10,968 bases of DNA from Lutibacter sp. (GCA_003516285.1 DPCK01000152.1:1-10968), one strand, 5' to 3'. Counted from the first letter of the stretch, positions 1-7,401 are shown. Program-made: numbers and translations. The notes: generated by a model from the sequence alone, not told the origin.

Positions 1-1764
1 CTCTTCCCTGTTGTAATTTAAAGAGATGGTTTTTAGTACATTATTGCCGATGGAAACGTTGTAAAATCCGCTTTGTAAAATAACATCAGTCAAAATCAGG
101 TCGACTTTGTTTTGGGAAACTTTTTGAAGCGGAATAAATGCGCTGGTTTTGTTTGAAATCTTGAGAACATCATCTTTTCCGATGGCAGCGTTGATTTCAA
201 TATTGTTTTCTGGCGCGATGGTATGATAAAGTTGCGAAGTTTTTAAGCTTGTTTTGGAAAAATTATAAAAAATGGGTACCACCAAAGGCGATTGCGTAAA
301 ATCGGAAATGCTTTTGTTTAAGGGCGCTGCAACCCAATAAAAAGTGCCGTTTTTATTTTTTGTGGAAGAAATAAACGGACTGTTATTGTCGAATTTTAGA
401 ATGGCAGCACTGTTTTTGGAATTATTTTGGTAATGCAAGGCCGTTTTCGGGTATTGAAAATTGGTCACTTTCTTTTGAAAAACATCATTAATTAAAGGAT
501 GCTCATAATTTATGGCAGTAATTAAATGTTCATTTTCAATTTTAGCGATTATTTTTCCCGCCTGAAATGCGTTTATAAGTCGATTATAGGAATCTATATT
601 CGCATTTTGGGAAGGAATCACCACTAAATTTCCGCCGTTTTCTGAAAACTGAAACAAACTGCGTTGCAATTCCGCAGGAATATCGGCCAATTCATTCAAA
701 ATGATTAAATCTTGCTCCTGAATTTTATTGTAATTTAAGTTTGAAAGTGGGGTAGCGGTAAAATTAAATTCATTTTCAGTATAAATTTTTGATAAAAATT
801 CGGTCGGATTCCCTATACTTAATACGTTGATTTTTTCGGTCGAGGAAATGGAAAAATAAAAGTCGTTGTCAAATTCCAAACCGTCATCAATTAGAGAGAC
901 TTTTCCATCAAAATGAGTGGAATTTGGTATGGTAAATTGAACTTTTTGCTTAAAGGAATTTGCAAATCTTGCCGTTGTTTTACCCATTAATATGTTGTTT
1001 TGAAATAAGGAAACAGGAATCGTTTCAGCAATCATTTGGCTGCTTTTCACCAATACATACAAGGTTAATTCTGTCAAAGATTTTTGTTCAACAAACACAC
1101 TATCCAAATATATATTTTGTGATGATTTTGGGGAGAGTTGCAGCAAAGAAACAGGCATTTTTATAGCGGTGAAATCAATGTTGTTTTGAATGTTAATATT
1201 TTGAAAATCAGATATTAAAACCATCTTATTTAAGGTGTTAATTTCATCAATATAATTGCTTTTTGCTTTTAACAATACAGTATTCAAATCAAGCTTATTA
1301 GGCGAATAATCAAGGTTTATCAATTCATTTTTTAAATCGTTGGCGTCTAAATTTTTTAAATTTGCTTCATTGGTGATCAGCGTAAAAACGCTGTTTTGAA
1401 GGTTGTTGTCTTCAATGATTTTTTGGGCGGCACTTTTTAACAATTCCCCTTTTTCACCCTTCGCCTGCATACTGTGCGAATTGTCTAAATAAATAGTGAC
1501 ATTCACATTATTTTCGGTAGACGATTCAGAAAAATACGGCTGGGAAAAGGCTAAGATGATGCAACTTAAAGCCAGCAATCGACTTATTAAAACGAGCCAT
1601 TTTTTAATTTGTGAACTTTTTCTGGTTTGCCTTTCTATATTTTTTAGAAAAGCTACATTGGTAAAAGGGACTTTAACGAAGCGTTGCAGCTGAAATAAAT
1701 GAACAATTATCGGGATGATAAGAAGCAGAAGTGCGTAAAGAATTTCCGGATGCTTAAATTGCAT
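1..1764 (-). CDS. BatA-like vWA-domain membrane protein (3' end cut off by window edge)
   Basis: The minus-strand frame is open for 588 codons from the ATG at 1764 to the window edge, so the C-terminus is missing. The N-terminus (MQFKHPEILYALLLLIIP) matches the two-anchor BatA/aerotolerance N-terminal domain. Hydrophobic helices lie at about residues 7-24 and 57-75, with a basic linker containing RQTRKSSQIKKW between them. A vWA-type fold follows, with the MIDAS motif DNSHS at residues 94-98 (DxSxS intact), so divalent-metal-dependent binding is plausible. Around residues 310-400 a segment with NVLSIGNPTEFLSKIY and ENGGNLVVIPSQN resembles the glutamine-amidotransferase-like domain common in this family. 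Members are inner-membrane proteins. The name comes from Bacteroides aerotolerance work, but the molecular role is unknown, and a chaperone or envelope function is only inferred. It lies 41 bases downstream of mtnN and has a possible promoter of its own. The family call is firm and the function is not. Confidence 0.9.
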   Translation of the reverse strand, partial: MQFKHPEILYALLLLIIPIIVHLFQLQRFVKVPFTNVAFLKNIERQTRKSSQIKKWLVLISRLLALSCIILAFSQPYFSESSTENNVNVTIYLDNSHSMQAKGEKGELLKSAAQKIIEDNNLQNSVFTLITNEANLKNLDANDLKNELINLDYSPNKLDLNTVLLKAKSNYIDEINTLNKMVLISDFQNINIQNNIDFTAIKMPVSLLQLSPKSSQNIYLDSVFVEQKSLTELTLYVLVKSSQMIAETIPVSLFQNNILMGKTTARFANSFKQKVQFTIPNSTHFDGKVSLIDDGLEFDNDFYFSISSTEKINVLSIGNPTEFLSKIYTENEFNFTATPLSNLNYNKIQEQDLIILNELADIPAELQRSLFQFSENGGNLVVIPSQNANIDSYNRLINAFQAGKIIAKIENEHLITAINYEHPLINDVFQKKVTNFQYPKTALHYQNNSKNSAAILKFDNNSPFISSTKNKNGTFYWVAAPLNKSISDFTQSPLVVPIFYNFSKTSLKTSQLYHTIAPENNIEINAAIGKDDVLKISNKTSAFIPLQKVSQNKVDLILTDVILQSGFYNVSIGNNVLKTISLNYNREE

Positions 1765-1781
1765 TGTTCAAAATGGTTTCT

Positions 1782-1789
1782 CAAAGATA
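1782..1789 (-). promoter_or_regulatory. Possible internal promoter (-7 element) of the BatA-like gene
   Basis: Read on the minus strand, this is TATCTTTG, an exact match to the Bacteroidota -7 consensus TAnnTTTG. It lies in the 41-base gap between mtnN and the BatA-like gene, 17 bases before the ATG at 1764. No TTG is seen at the -33 position, only a T-rich run. The placement suggests that the last gene of the cluster can be transcribed independently. Confidence 0.45.
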
Positions 1790-1805
1790 TAAAAATAGGA
1801 GTTAC

Positions 1806-2540
1806 TTATGAAAAATAGTTTTTCAAAATTCCTAAGGCGTATTTACTCGCAATGGAATTGGCGAATTTCGGAAAATCAATAGTTGCATTGTCATTTGCCT
1901 TGTCGGAAATAACGCGAATGATGGAAAACGGCACTTCATATTCATAACAAACTTGCGCCACAGCAGCGCCTTCCATTTCAACACAAATGGCTGTTGGAAG
2001 CTTTGTGTTCAGTTTTTTAATTTTTTTAAGGCTTGAAATAAACTGATCGCCGCTGGCAATGTCGCCGTGCACCGCTTTTGGTGTTTGAATATCAAAAAGT
2101 TTAGAATCTTCAAGTGCAATATATTGATGGTAAGTGGCTAAAAACACATTTGTGGCTTCCAGTAATTTTGCGGTATCATTGGTTTTTAGAAACATTTTCC
2201 TTAAAATGGGGATTTCAAATTTTTCGTAAAAAGGAAAAGCGTTTAAATCGTGTTGGTATAAATTTTTGCCTATCACAATATCGCCAATATTTAAATCTTG
2301 ATGAATGGCACCGGCCACACCTGTAAAAATAATTTCCTTAACATCAAAATCGTTGATCAATTGCGTAGCAGTCGCTGCAGAAGCAACTTTTCCCCATCTG
2401 GAAAAGACGAGCACCACTTTCTTGCCGAATAAAATTCCTGAATAATAGGTTCTCATCCCTTTTTCGGTTTTGGAAACGTGCTGTAGTTCGTGGAGCAAGG
2501 CCTGAATTTCTTCCTGCATCGCGCTAATAATTCCTGTCAT
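1806..2540 (-). CDS. mtnN: 5'-methylthioadenosine/S-adenosylhomocysteine nucleosidase
   Basis: This cytosolic enzyme hydrolyses 5'-methylthioadenosine and S-adenosylhomocysteine to adenine plus the thioribose, recycling by-products of SAM-dependent reactions. The 244-residue length is close to the usual 230 or so. It starts GIISAMQEEI, where Glu11 corresponds to the E. coli catalytic Glu12. The phosphorylase-fold glycine motif GVAGAIHQDLNIGD is at about 74-87, SGDQFI at 163-168, the ribose-binding VEMEGAAVAQVC at 187-198 (Glu188, Met189, Glu190), and ISDKAND at 211-217, with Asp213 aligned to the catalytic Asp197 of E. coli. All key residues are present. The ATG at 2540 lies one base after the TAA of the upstream ABC ATPase gene, so translational coupling is likely. 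A closely related nucleoside phosphorylase cannot be wholly excluded, but the motifs favour MtnN. Confidence 0.95.
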   Translation of the reverse strand: MTGIISAMQEEIQALLHELQHVSKTEKGMRTYYSGILFGKKVVLVFSRWGKVASAATATQLINDFDVKEIIFTGVAGAIHQDLNIGDIVIGKNLYQHDLNAFPFYEKFEIPILRKMFLKTNDTAKLLEATNVFLATYHQYIALEDSKLFDIQTPKAVHGDIASGDQFISSLKKIKKLNTKLPTAICVEMEGAAVAQVCYEYEVPFSIIRVISDKANDNATIDFPKFANSIASKYALGILKNYFS

Positions 2541-2541
2541 T

Positions 2542-3213
2542 TTATAAAGATCTGTTGCTTATTCTGCCGTCAATCATTTCTAGTTTCCGGTCGGCCATCT
2601 CCGCCAATTCCTGATTGTGCGTCACAATCACAAAAGTTTGGTTGAATTTATCGCGCAAAGTGAAAAATAATTCGTGCAAATTTTTGGCAGAAGAGGAATC
2701 TAAATTTCCGCTGGGCTCATCGGCAAAAATAACATCGGGATTGTTGATTAAAGCCCTGGCAACCGCAACACGTTGTTGTTCGCCACCCGACAATTCGTTG
2801 GGTTTGTGGTGTAATCTGCTTGAAAGCCCCAAAAAAATAAGCAATTCCCTGGCTTTGTTTTCCGCATCTTTTTTAGAGGAATTTCCTATAAAAGCAGGAA
2901 TGCAAACATTTTCGAGTGCCGTAAATTCGGGAAGCAATTGATGAAACTGAAAAATAAAACCGATATGTTGATTTCTGAACCTGGAAAGATCATTGTCTTT
3001 TAATTCGAGAATGTTTTTGGTGCTGATGGAAAGCTTGGAATCCTTGCCTTTGGTTGGGTAATCCAATGTGCCAAGAATTTGAAGCAACGTTGTTTTGCCT
3101 GCGCCTGACGGACCAACAATCGCCACAATTTCTCCTTTTTTAATGGACAAATCCACGCCTTTTAAAACCTCTAAATCCCCGTAAAATTTATGAATATTCT
3201 TAGCTTCTATCAT
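2542..3213 (-). CDS. lolD: LolD-like ABC transporter ATP-binding protein
   Basis: This 223-residue ATPase has every ABC motif: Walker A GPSGAGKT at 34-41, Q-loop Gln89 in FIFQFHQLLPEFTALENV, signature LSGGEQQRV from 141, Walker B VIFADE at 161-166 with the catalytic Glu166, and the H-loop His199. The sequence HQLLPEFTALENV is typical of the LolD/MacB group, which energises release of lipoproteins from the inner membrane or works with FtsX-like permeases. No LolC/LolE permease lies next to it, so the partner must be elsewhere and the exact substrate is unproven. It is the first gene of a tight minus-strand cluster, one base ahead of mtnN. Other possibilities are an ATPase of a MacB-type exporter or an FtsE-like ATPase. 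The family call is strong, while the name lolD is by similarity of motifs. Confidence 0.85.
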   Translation of the reverse strand: MIEAKNIHKFYGDLEVLKGVDLSIKKGEIVAIVGPSGAGKTTLLQILGTLDYPTKGKDSKLSISTKNILELKDNDLSRFRNQHIGFIFQFHQLLPEFTALENVCIPAFIGNSSKKDAENKARELLIFLGLSSRLHHKPNELSGGEQQRVAVARALINNPDVIFADEPSGNLDSSSAKNLHELFFTLRDKFNQTFVIVTHNQELAEMADRKLEMIDGRISNRSL

Positions 3214-3217
3214 GCGG

Positions 3218-3225
3218 TAAAAGTA
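3218..3225 (-). promoter_or_regulatory. Possible promoter of the lolD-mtnN cluster, almost touching the start codon
   Basis: On the minus strand this reads TACTTTTA, a 7/8 match to TAnnTTTG, and is followed by only four bases before the ATG at 3213. If used, transcription would begin at or just before the start codon, giving a nearly leaderless mRNA. No TTG lies at the right distance for a -33 element, so support is weak. Confidence 0.3.
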
Positions 3226-3370
3226 AGCTTTTTTGTTTTAAAATTGTTTATTTGTTTAACTGTGGAATCGATTTTTTAATTTATCTTCAACTATCAACTT
3301 TTAAAGTCCAACGCGCCATCTGGCAATATCGCTAAAAATGTTCACTGAATATTTTTTTTAACGCGCTTTT

Positions 3371-3389
3371 CCCCCTTTGGGGTTGGGGG
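3371..3389. repeat. C/G-rich imperfect palindrome between convergent-spaced minus-strand genes
   Basis: CCCCCTTTGGGGTTGGGGG on the plus strand directly abuts the stop codon of the DUF5916 gene. It can fold either as CCCC-TTT-GGGG or with the outer five C and five G paired. No T-run follows on the minus strand, so it is not a standard intrinsic terminator. It stands out against AT-rich surroundings and resembles short interspersed C/G repeats I recall from Bacteroidota intergenic DNA (recollection, not verified). Confidence 0.4.
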
Positions 3390-3390
3390 C

Positions 3391-5799
3391 TTAAAGCCAG
3401 GTTTTAACATTATTATAGTCCAAATAATAAATAAATTTGACTGAAAGATTGTTGTTGACAGGTTCTGTAAATAGGTTGTCCAAGTTTTTCCTAAAATTTA
3501 AATGTGCCAATTGATCCTCATTAAAAATGGAGTTTCTGTATAAAATTACCAACTGGCTTCCCGGAGCAAATTCCCAGGAATAACTTAAATCCAAATTCCA
3601 GATATTATAATTGATATTGTGGTTGCCTTGGTAGGAACTGGCGTTTAAAGTGCCTTCATTGTTCAGTTCAAAAAAATTGGTGTCATATTTCACCGGCGAC
3701 CAATAATGCCTGAATGAAAGCGCTAAATTTGATTTTATATTGAAACTTAAATTGCCCGTTAAGGTATTTGTGACTGTTTTTACATCTCTGTTTCCAAAAA
3801 TAATGCTTCCGTCATTTAAATTGGTTACCCATCCATTGTCATTTATAAGTTTTGAAAAATTCAATTTATAAACAGTGGAAAATTTGTCGGAAAAGCGATA
3901 TCGTGGTGAAAATGACAGTTCGGCTAATTCATTATTGAGCGTGTATCTTTTGGCATAGGTGCTTCTTACGTCTATCGCAAACTTTTTCCGATAATCTGTA
4001 GAAATCCAGCCATTTATGACATATACCGGTTTTTGTTTAAAAAATCTTCCCTTAACACGAGGCTCATAGAAGTTGTATTGATCGCCAAGACTTGTATTTA
4101 TTTCTCCGCCAAAGGCAAATCTTGTTTTGGTGGCAAAGAAAAAATCCAACTCAAAATTGTTTTCCGCGAATTGGTTTGTGTCGTTTTGATAATTAAAATT
4201 GCTTGATAATGTAATATTATATTCGTTAAAAATATTTGTGGGTTCAAAAATCCTGTAGGATACTTCAGCCCAATAAACAGCTAAGTTATTTCTGTTCTGA
4301 TAGCCCAAATCGTTAATATTATAAGTATCATTGCTTCGTGAATGACCAAATTCATATTGATAATTACCCGATATTTTGGCAAATTCGAGCATTCCAGAAT
4401 AACCCGATATGTTTTCGCCATTTTCATAAATGTTGCTTATTTTAACATCTCCGGTTGTTTTGTAGCTGTTTTTTTTATTCGCAATATCAAAAAGCAAGGC
4501 TGATACATTGGCGTCCCTAAAACTGCCGTTTCTGGTAACATTGGTATTTACAAAACTGATGGAGGAATTTTTGTTGAATTGCTGGTCTAAAACAAGCACA
4601 TTATAATTGGCAAGCGGCTCGGTAACAACTTCTCTGGTTTCATTGGTCAGCGTATTTTTTATTTCTGCGGAAGTTTTTTCGGTGACGGCATTGAAAAATC
4701 CGATGCCCAATCCTTTTTTTGTCCGTCCCGAAACTTTTAAAGCATTGATCATATTGACTTTAGACGGATTGTTGGAAATTTCCTCATTTTCATTTAAATC
4801 GGATTGAACCCTTCCGTAGCCAATAGGCCTGCTGCCAATTCTTCGGGAATAAAATAAATAACCTTTATTGAAAAGTTCTGTTCCTTCGGTAAAAAAGGAA
4901 CGTTTTTCATCATATTGTTGTTCAAACGGCCCTAAATTTAAAACCTGATCGTCAAAAGCCGTTTGCCCGAAGTCGGGAATTAGGGTAGCATCCAACGTAA
5001 AACTTTCATTAATGCCATATTTTAAATCCATTCCAATACTGTAATCGGTTTCTTTATCGCCGTTAAAAGAATTAACCGCGGCAAAAGCATAAGGAGAAAA
5101 ACTGAGTCGGGTAGGAGGTGTAATATTTTTTATACCGGTAATTAAACCAGCATATTGCGTGAATAAACCAACTTTTTTATCGACATAATTCCAAGAATAT
5201 TGTTCATTAAGCCTGTTTATTTTTCTGTGAAAGTTAACACCCCAGGTTTGCTCGGTTGAATTACTGAACCGCAAGGCTGAATAAGGGATTTTGATTTCTG
5301 CCACCCAACTGTCGTCATTAATTTTAACATCACTTTCCCAAACGGCGTTCCAGCTAAAATCTTCTCCTTCAGAAGAAACTTTGGCATCACCTTGTGCGCC
5401 GGTGCTCATCACCACAAATTCCGTGTCATTTTGTCCGTCGTTATTTGGGTTGATGCTGATTAAGAAAAAGTCGACTTGTCCAAATTCGTCTCTGCCTCCA
5501 AATTGTAAAGGAATTGCTTTTGGGTTAAAGTCGTACATCGTTGCGCCAAAATAAATGGCTTCGTCATCATAAGCAATTTTCACAACCGTTTTCATATTTT
5601 CCCTTTCTTCACCACCATCGCCAGGCTTAAACATTTGAAAGTTTTGCGCGGGTTCGGCATCTTTCCAAAAATCTTCATCTAAAACACCGTCAATTGATGA
5701 GGTTTTGGTAATTCTTAAAGCATTAACCGATTTAATTTTTTCTTGGGAATGGGATAGGGAGAAAATAAAAAAACTTATTATTAAAAGGTATTTCTTCAT
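3391..5799 (-). CDS. Secreted/outer-membrane DUF5916 protein with N-terminal CBM9-like domain
   Basis: This 802-residue protein begins with a Sec signal peptide (MKKYLLIISFFIFSLSHSQ, probable cut before Gln19 or Glu20). Residues about 27-235 form a carbohydrate-binding family 9-like domain: IDGVLDEDFWKDAEPAQNF, then VVKIAYDDEAIYFGATMYD, then WVAEIKIPYSALRFS. The remainder shows alternating aromatic and polar strands, for example FEQQYDEKRSFFTEGTELF and many short YxF/NxY strands, as in the DUF5916 region, which is predicted to be an outer-membrane beta-barrel. The function of this family is unknown. Sugar or glycan binding is suggested only by the CBM9 similarity, and no catalytic residues can be named. 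The gene stands alone, divergent from sucC, with a -7 element about 90 bases upstream. It is not next to SusC/SusD genes, so a polysaccharide-utilisation role is not supported by context. The length is usual for the family and no frame damage was seen. Confidence 0.9.
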   Translation of the reverse strand: MKKYLLIISFFIFSLSHSQEKIKSVNALRITKTSSIDGVLDEDFWKDAEPAQNFQMFKPGDGGEERENMKTVVKIAYDDEAIYFGATMYDFNPKAIPLQFGGRDEFGQVDFFLISINPNNDGQNDTEFVVMSTGAQGDAKVSSEGEDFSWNAVWESDVKINDDSWVAEIKIPYSALRFSNSTEQTWGVNFHRKINRLNEQYSWNYVDKKVGLFTQYAGLITGIKNITPPTRLSFSPYAFAAVNSFNGDKETDYSIGMDLKYGINESFTLDATLIPDFGQTAFDDQVLNLGPFEQQYDEKRSFFTEGTELFNKGYLFYSRRIGSRPIGYGRVQSDLNENEEISNNPSKVNMINALKVSGRTKKGLGIGFFNAVTEKTSAEIKNTLTNETREVVTEPLANYNVLVLDQQFNKNSSISFVNTNVTRNGSFRDANVSALLFDIANKKNSYKTTGDVKISNIYENGENISGYSGMLEFAKISGNYQYEFGHSRSNDTYNINDLGYQNRNNLAVYWAEVSYRIFEPTNIFNEYNITLSSNFNYQNDTNQFAENNFELDFFFATKTRFAFGGEINTSLGDQYNFYEPRVKGRFFKQKPVYVINGWISTDYRKKFAIDVRSTYAKRYTLNNELAELSFSPRYRFSDKFSTVYKLNFSKLINDNGWVTNLNDGSIIFGNRDVKTVTNTLTGNLSFNIKSNLALSFRHYWSPVKYDTNFFELNNEGTLNASSYQGNHNINYNIWNLDLSYSWEFAPGSQLVILYRNSIFNEDQLAHLNFRKNLDNLFTEPVNNNLSVKFIYYLDYNNVKTWL

Positions 5800-5887
5800 T
5801 GTAACGTAATAAACAGACTCAAATTTTGGTTAAAATATTGAAGATGCAGAACAAACCATCTTAAATAAATGCTACTATATAGACGTG

Positions 5888-5895
5888 CAAAAATA
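5888..5895 (-). promoter_or_regulatory. Probable promoter -7 element of the DUF5916 gene
   Basis: On the minus strand this reads TATTTTTG, an exact TAnnTTTG match. A TTTT run 18 bases upstream could serve as a weak -33 element. It would give a leader of about 80 bases before the ATG at 5799. Confidence 0.5.
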
Positions 5896-5902
5896 CACAT
5901 TG

Positions 5903-5915
5903 TTACACTATGTAA
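5903..5915. promoter_or_regulatory. Candidate operator dyad TTACA-N3-TGTAA
   Basis: TTACACTATGTAA is a perfect 5-base inverted repeat with a 3-base centre. It sits in the spacer just upstream of the minus-strand -7 element and about 40 bases upstream of the sucC -7 element, a place where a dimeric regulator could touch either promoter. The regulator is unknown, and short dyads arise by chance in AT-rich DNA. Confidence 0.25.
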
Positions 5916-5955
5916 AACTTTTTTTAAATACTTATTAATTTTAAGTTAGGATTAG

Positions 5956-5963
5956 TACATTTG
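5956..5963 (+). promoter_or_regulatory. Probable promoter -7 element of sucC
   Basis: TACATTTG is an exact TAnnTTTG match, ending 28 bases before the sucC ATG. The -33 region is T-rich but lacks a clear TTG. The leader would be about 20-25 bases with no Shine-Dalgarno sequence, as is usual in this phylum. Confidence 0.5.
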
Positions 5964-5991
5964 TTGATATTTACAAAAACCACGATCTCTA

Positions 5992-7185
5992 ATGAATTTA
6001 CACGAATATCAAGGAAAAGAATTACTAAGTAGTTTTGGCGTAAGAATACAACGCGGCATTGTTGCCGATAACCATTTAAAAGCAGTAGACGCGGCAAAGC
6101 AATTGGCTGTAGAAACCGGAACTGGCTGGTGGGTTGTGAAAGCACAAATTCACGCGGGCGGACGAGGAAAAGGCGGTGGTGTGAAATTGGCCAAAAGTTT
6201 AAAAGATGTTGAATCAATTTCAGAAAGCATTATTGGGATGATGTTGATCACACCTCAAACACCACCTCAGGGAAAAAAAGTTCATCAAGTTTTAATTGCT
6301 GAAGATGTTTATTATCCGGGAGCGAGTGAACCAGAAGAATATTATATGTCGGTTTTGTTGAACAGAGCAACCGGAAAAAATATGATTATGTATTCTACAG
6401 AAGGCGGAATGGATATTGAAACGGTTGCCGAAAAAACACCTCACTTAATTTTTACCGAAGAAATGGATCCATTATTGGGATTGCAAGCTTTTCAGGCGCG
6501 TAAAATTGCCTTTAATTTAGGATTGTCCGGAAATGCGTTAAAAGAAATGATCAAGTTTGTGACTTCTTTATATACTGCTTTTGTTCAGTCGGATGCCACT
6601 TTATTTGAAATAAACCCTGTTTTAAAAACTTCGGATGATAAAATATTGGCGGTGGATTCAAAAGTTGTTTTGGATGATAATGCTTTATTTCGCCATCAAG
6701 ATTTGGCCGTACTTAGAGATTTTCGTGAAGAAAGTCCGATTGAGGTTGAAGCCAATGCCGCAGGATTGAATTATGTTGATTTAGACGGTAATGTGGGTTG
6801 TATGGTTAACGGTGCCGGTTTGGCGATGAGCACGATGGATTTAATCAAACAATCGGGCGGAGAACCGGCAAACTTTTTGGATGTTGGTGGTACGGCAGAT
6901 GCAAAACGTGTTGAAACAGCCTTCAGAATTATCTTAAAAGATTCAAACGTAAAAGCAATATTGGTCAATATTTTTGGCGGAATTGTGCGTTGCGACCGTG
7001 TGGCGCAAGGCGTTATTGATGCTTATAAAAATATGGGCGATGCCATTAAAATACCAATTATTGTGCGTTTACAAGGCACCAACGCCAAAGAAGCGCAAGA
7101 ACTGTTAGACAATAGCGGATTGGATTTAATTTCAGCAACCGAATTTCAGGAAGCTGCAGATAAAGTTCAAAAAGTTTTGGCATAA
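5992..7185 (+). CDS. sucC: Succinate-CoA ligase (ADP-forming) subunit beta
   Basis: SucC is the nucleotide-binding subunit of the TCA-cycle enzyme that converts succinyl-CoA, ADP (or GDP) and phosphate to succinate, CoA and ATP (or GTP); it works with SucD in the cytosol. The 397 residues match the family (E. coli 388). The ATP-grasp N-terminus begins MNLHEYQGKELL, with the glycine-rich loop HAGGRGKGGGVK at 54-65. The metal-binding positions Glu206 and Asn208 (FEINP) and Asp222 align with the E. coli ligands. The C-terminal ligase domain has GCMVNGAGLAMSTMD at 269-283, FLDVGGTAD at 295-303 and NIFGGIVRCD at 326-335. The chosen start is the family start MNLHEY. The gene has its own promoter-like element and a terminator 20 bases after the stop, and sucD is absent. 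Nucleotide preference is not assigned. The sequence looks intact. Confidence 0.97.
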   Translation: MNLHEYQGKELLSSFGVRIQRGIVADNHLKAVDAAKQLAVETGTGWWVVKAQIHAGGRGKGGGVKLAKSLKDVESISESIIGMMLITPQTPPQGKKVHQVLIAEDVYYPGASEPEEYYMSVLLNRATGKNMIMYSTEGGMDIETVAEKTPHLIFTEEMDPLLGLQAFQARKIAFNLGLSGNALKEMIKFVTSLYTAFVQSDATLFEINPVLKTSDDKILAVDSKVVLDDNALFRHQDLAVLRDFREESPIEVEANAAGLNYVDLDGNVGCMVNGAGLAMSTMDLIKQSGGEPANFLDVGGTADAKRVETAFRIILKDSNVKAILVNIFGGIVRCDRVAQGVIDAYKNMGDAIKIPIIVRLQGTNAKEAQELLDNSGLDLISATEFQEAADKVQKVLA

Positions 7186-7205
7186 CTTAGCAAAAAAATA
7201 TATTC

Positions 7206-7241
7206 AAAAAAAGCCAATGATTAGTTCATTGGCTTTTTTTT
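7206..7241 (+). terminator. Intrinsic terminator of sucC (also effective-looking on the other strand)
   Basis: An 8-base perfect stem (GCCAATGA at 7213-7220, TCATTGGC at 7226-7233) has a 5-base loop and is flanked by seven A on the left and eight T on the right. It starts 20 bases after the sucC stop. The A-run would give a U-run on the minus strand as well, so it may work in both directions. Confidence 0.92.
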
Positions 7242-7261
7242 GACATTAAAAAAGCAGCTAT

Positions 7262-7322
7262 CACGAGCTTCCAGCTCCTAACTGACTAACTTGGTAATAA
7301 AAGCACGAGCGGGACGCTCGCG
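7262..7322. repeat. Pair of REP-like short palindromes
   Basis: Both copies begin CACGAGC. The first is GAGCT-TCC-AGCTC (7265-7277) and the second is CGAGCG-GGA-CGCTCG (7306-7320). Where the stems differ (T to G on the left arm), the right arm differs to match (A to C), so pairing is kept. Small palindromes with a shared 5' tag and 3-base loop resemble REP elements, but no RAYT transposase is in the window. Confidence 0.5.
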
Positions 7323-7358
7323 TCAGCAGATGAGATTCTGTAACAAGCCTGCGGGTCG

Positions 7359-7386
7359 GAATGTGGGGTTCAGAATGTCGGGTTCT
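7359..7386. repeat. Imperfect tandem duplication of 14 bases
   Basis: GAATGTGGGGTTCA (7359-7372) is followed at once by GAATGTCGGGTTCT (7373-7386), 12 of 14 identical. It lies at the right side of the repeat island, and the nearby GAGATTCTG-type segment resembles repeat debris I recall from flavobacterial intergenic DNA. Confidence 0.55.
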
Positions 7387-7401
7387 AATAATTTAAGGCG
7401 T

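Larger units (their letters stand above)
3214..3390. other. Intergenic region between the DUF5916 gene and lolD
   Basis: These 177 bases hold the possible lolD promoter near the right gene start, the C/G palindrome at the left end, and a 7-base direct repeat AACGCGC at 3310-3316 and 3360-3366. A small inverted repeat GCCA-TC-TGGC lies at about 3315-3324. No further gene is seen. Confidence 0.5.
7242..7401. other. Intergenic repeat island between two facing terminators
   Basis: This 160-base stretch has no open gene. It is richer in G+C than its surroundings and contains two REP-like palindromes followed by an imperfect tandem duplication. Its isolation between two terminators means it is probably little transcribed, a typical safe site for short mobile repeats. 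Confidence 0.5.

Noticed and set aside
960..1693. Two short plus-strand frames over the left end
   Set aside because: They lie opposite the intact 588-codon BatA-like frame with a clear MIDAS motif and membrane anchors.
2114..2326. Plus-strand frame opposite mtnN
   Set aside because: mtnN has all family motifs on the other strand and this frame shows no recognisable features.
5924..6217. 97-codon minus-strand reading frame over the sucC start
   Set aside because: It is antisense to a certain gene, its composition is that of a shadow frame, and it covers the sucC promoter region.
7262..7386. CRISPR-like array
   Set aside because: Only two short palindromes and one tandem pair are present, with no regular repeat-spacer pattern and no cas genes.
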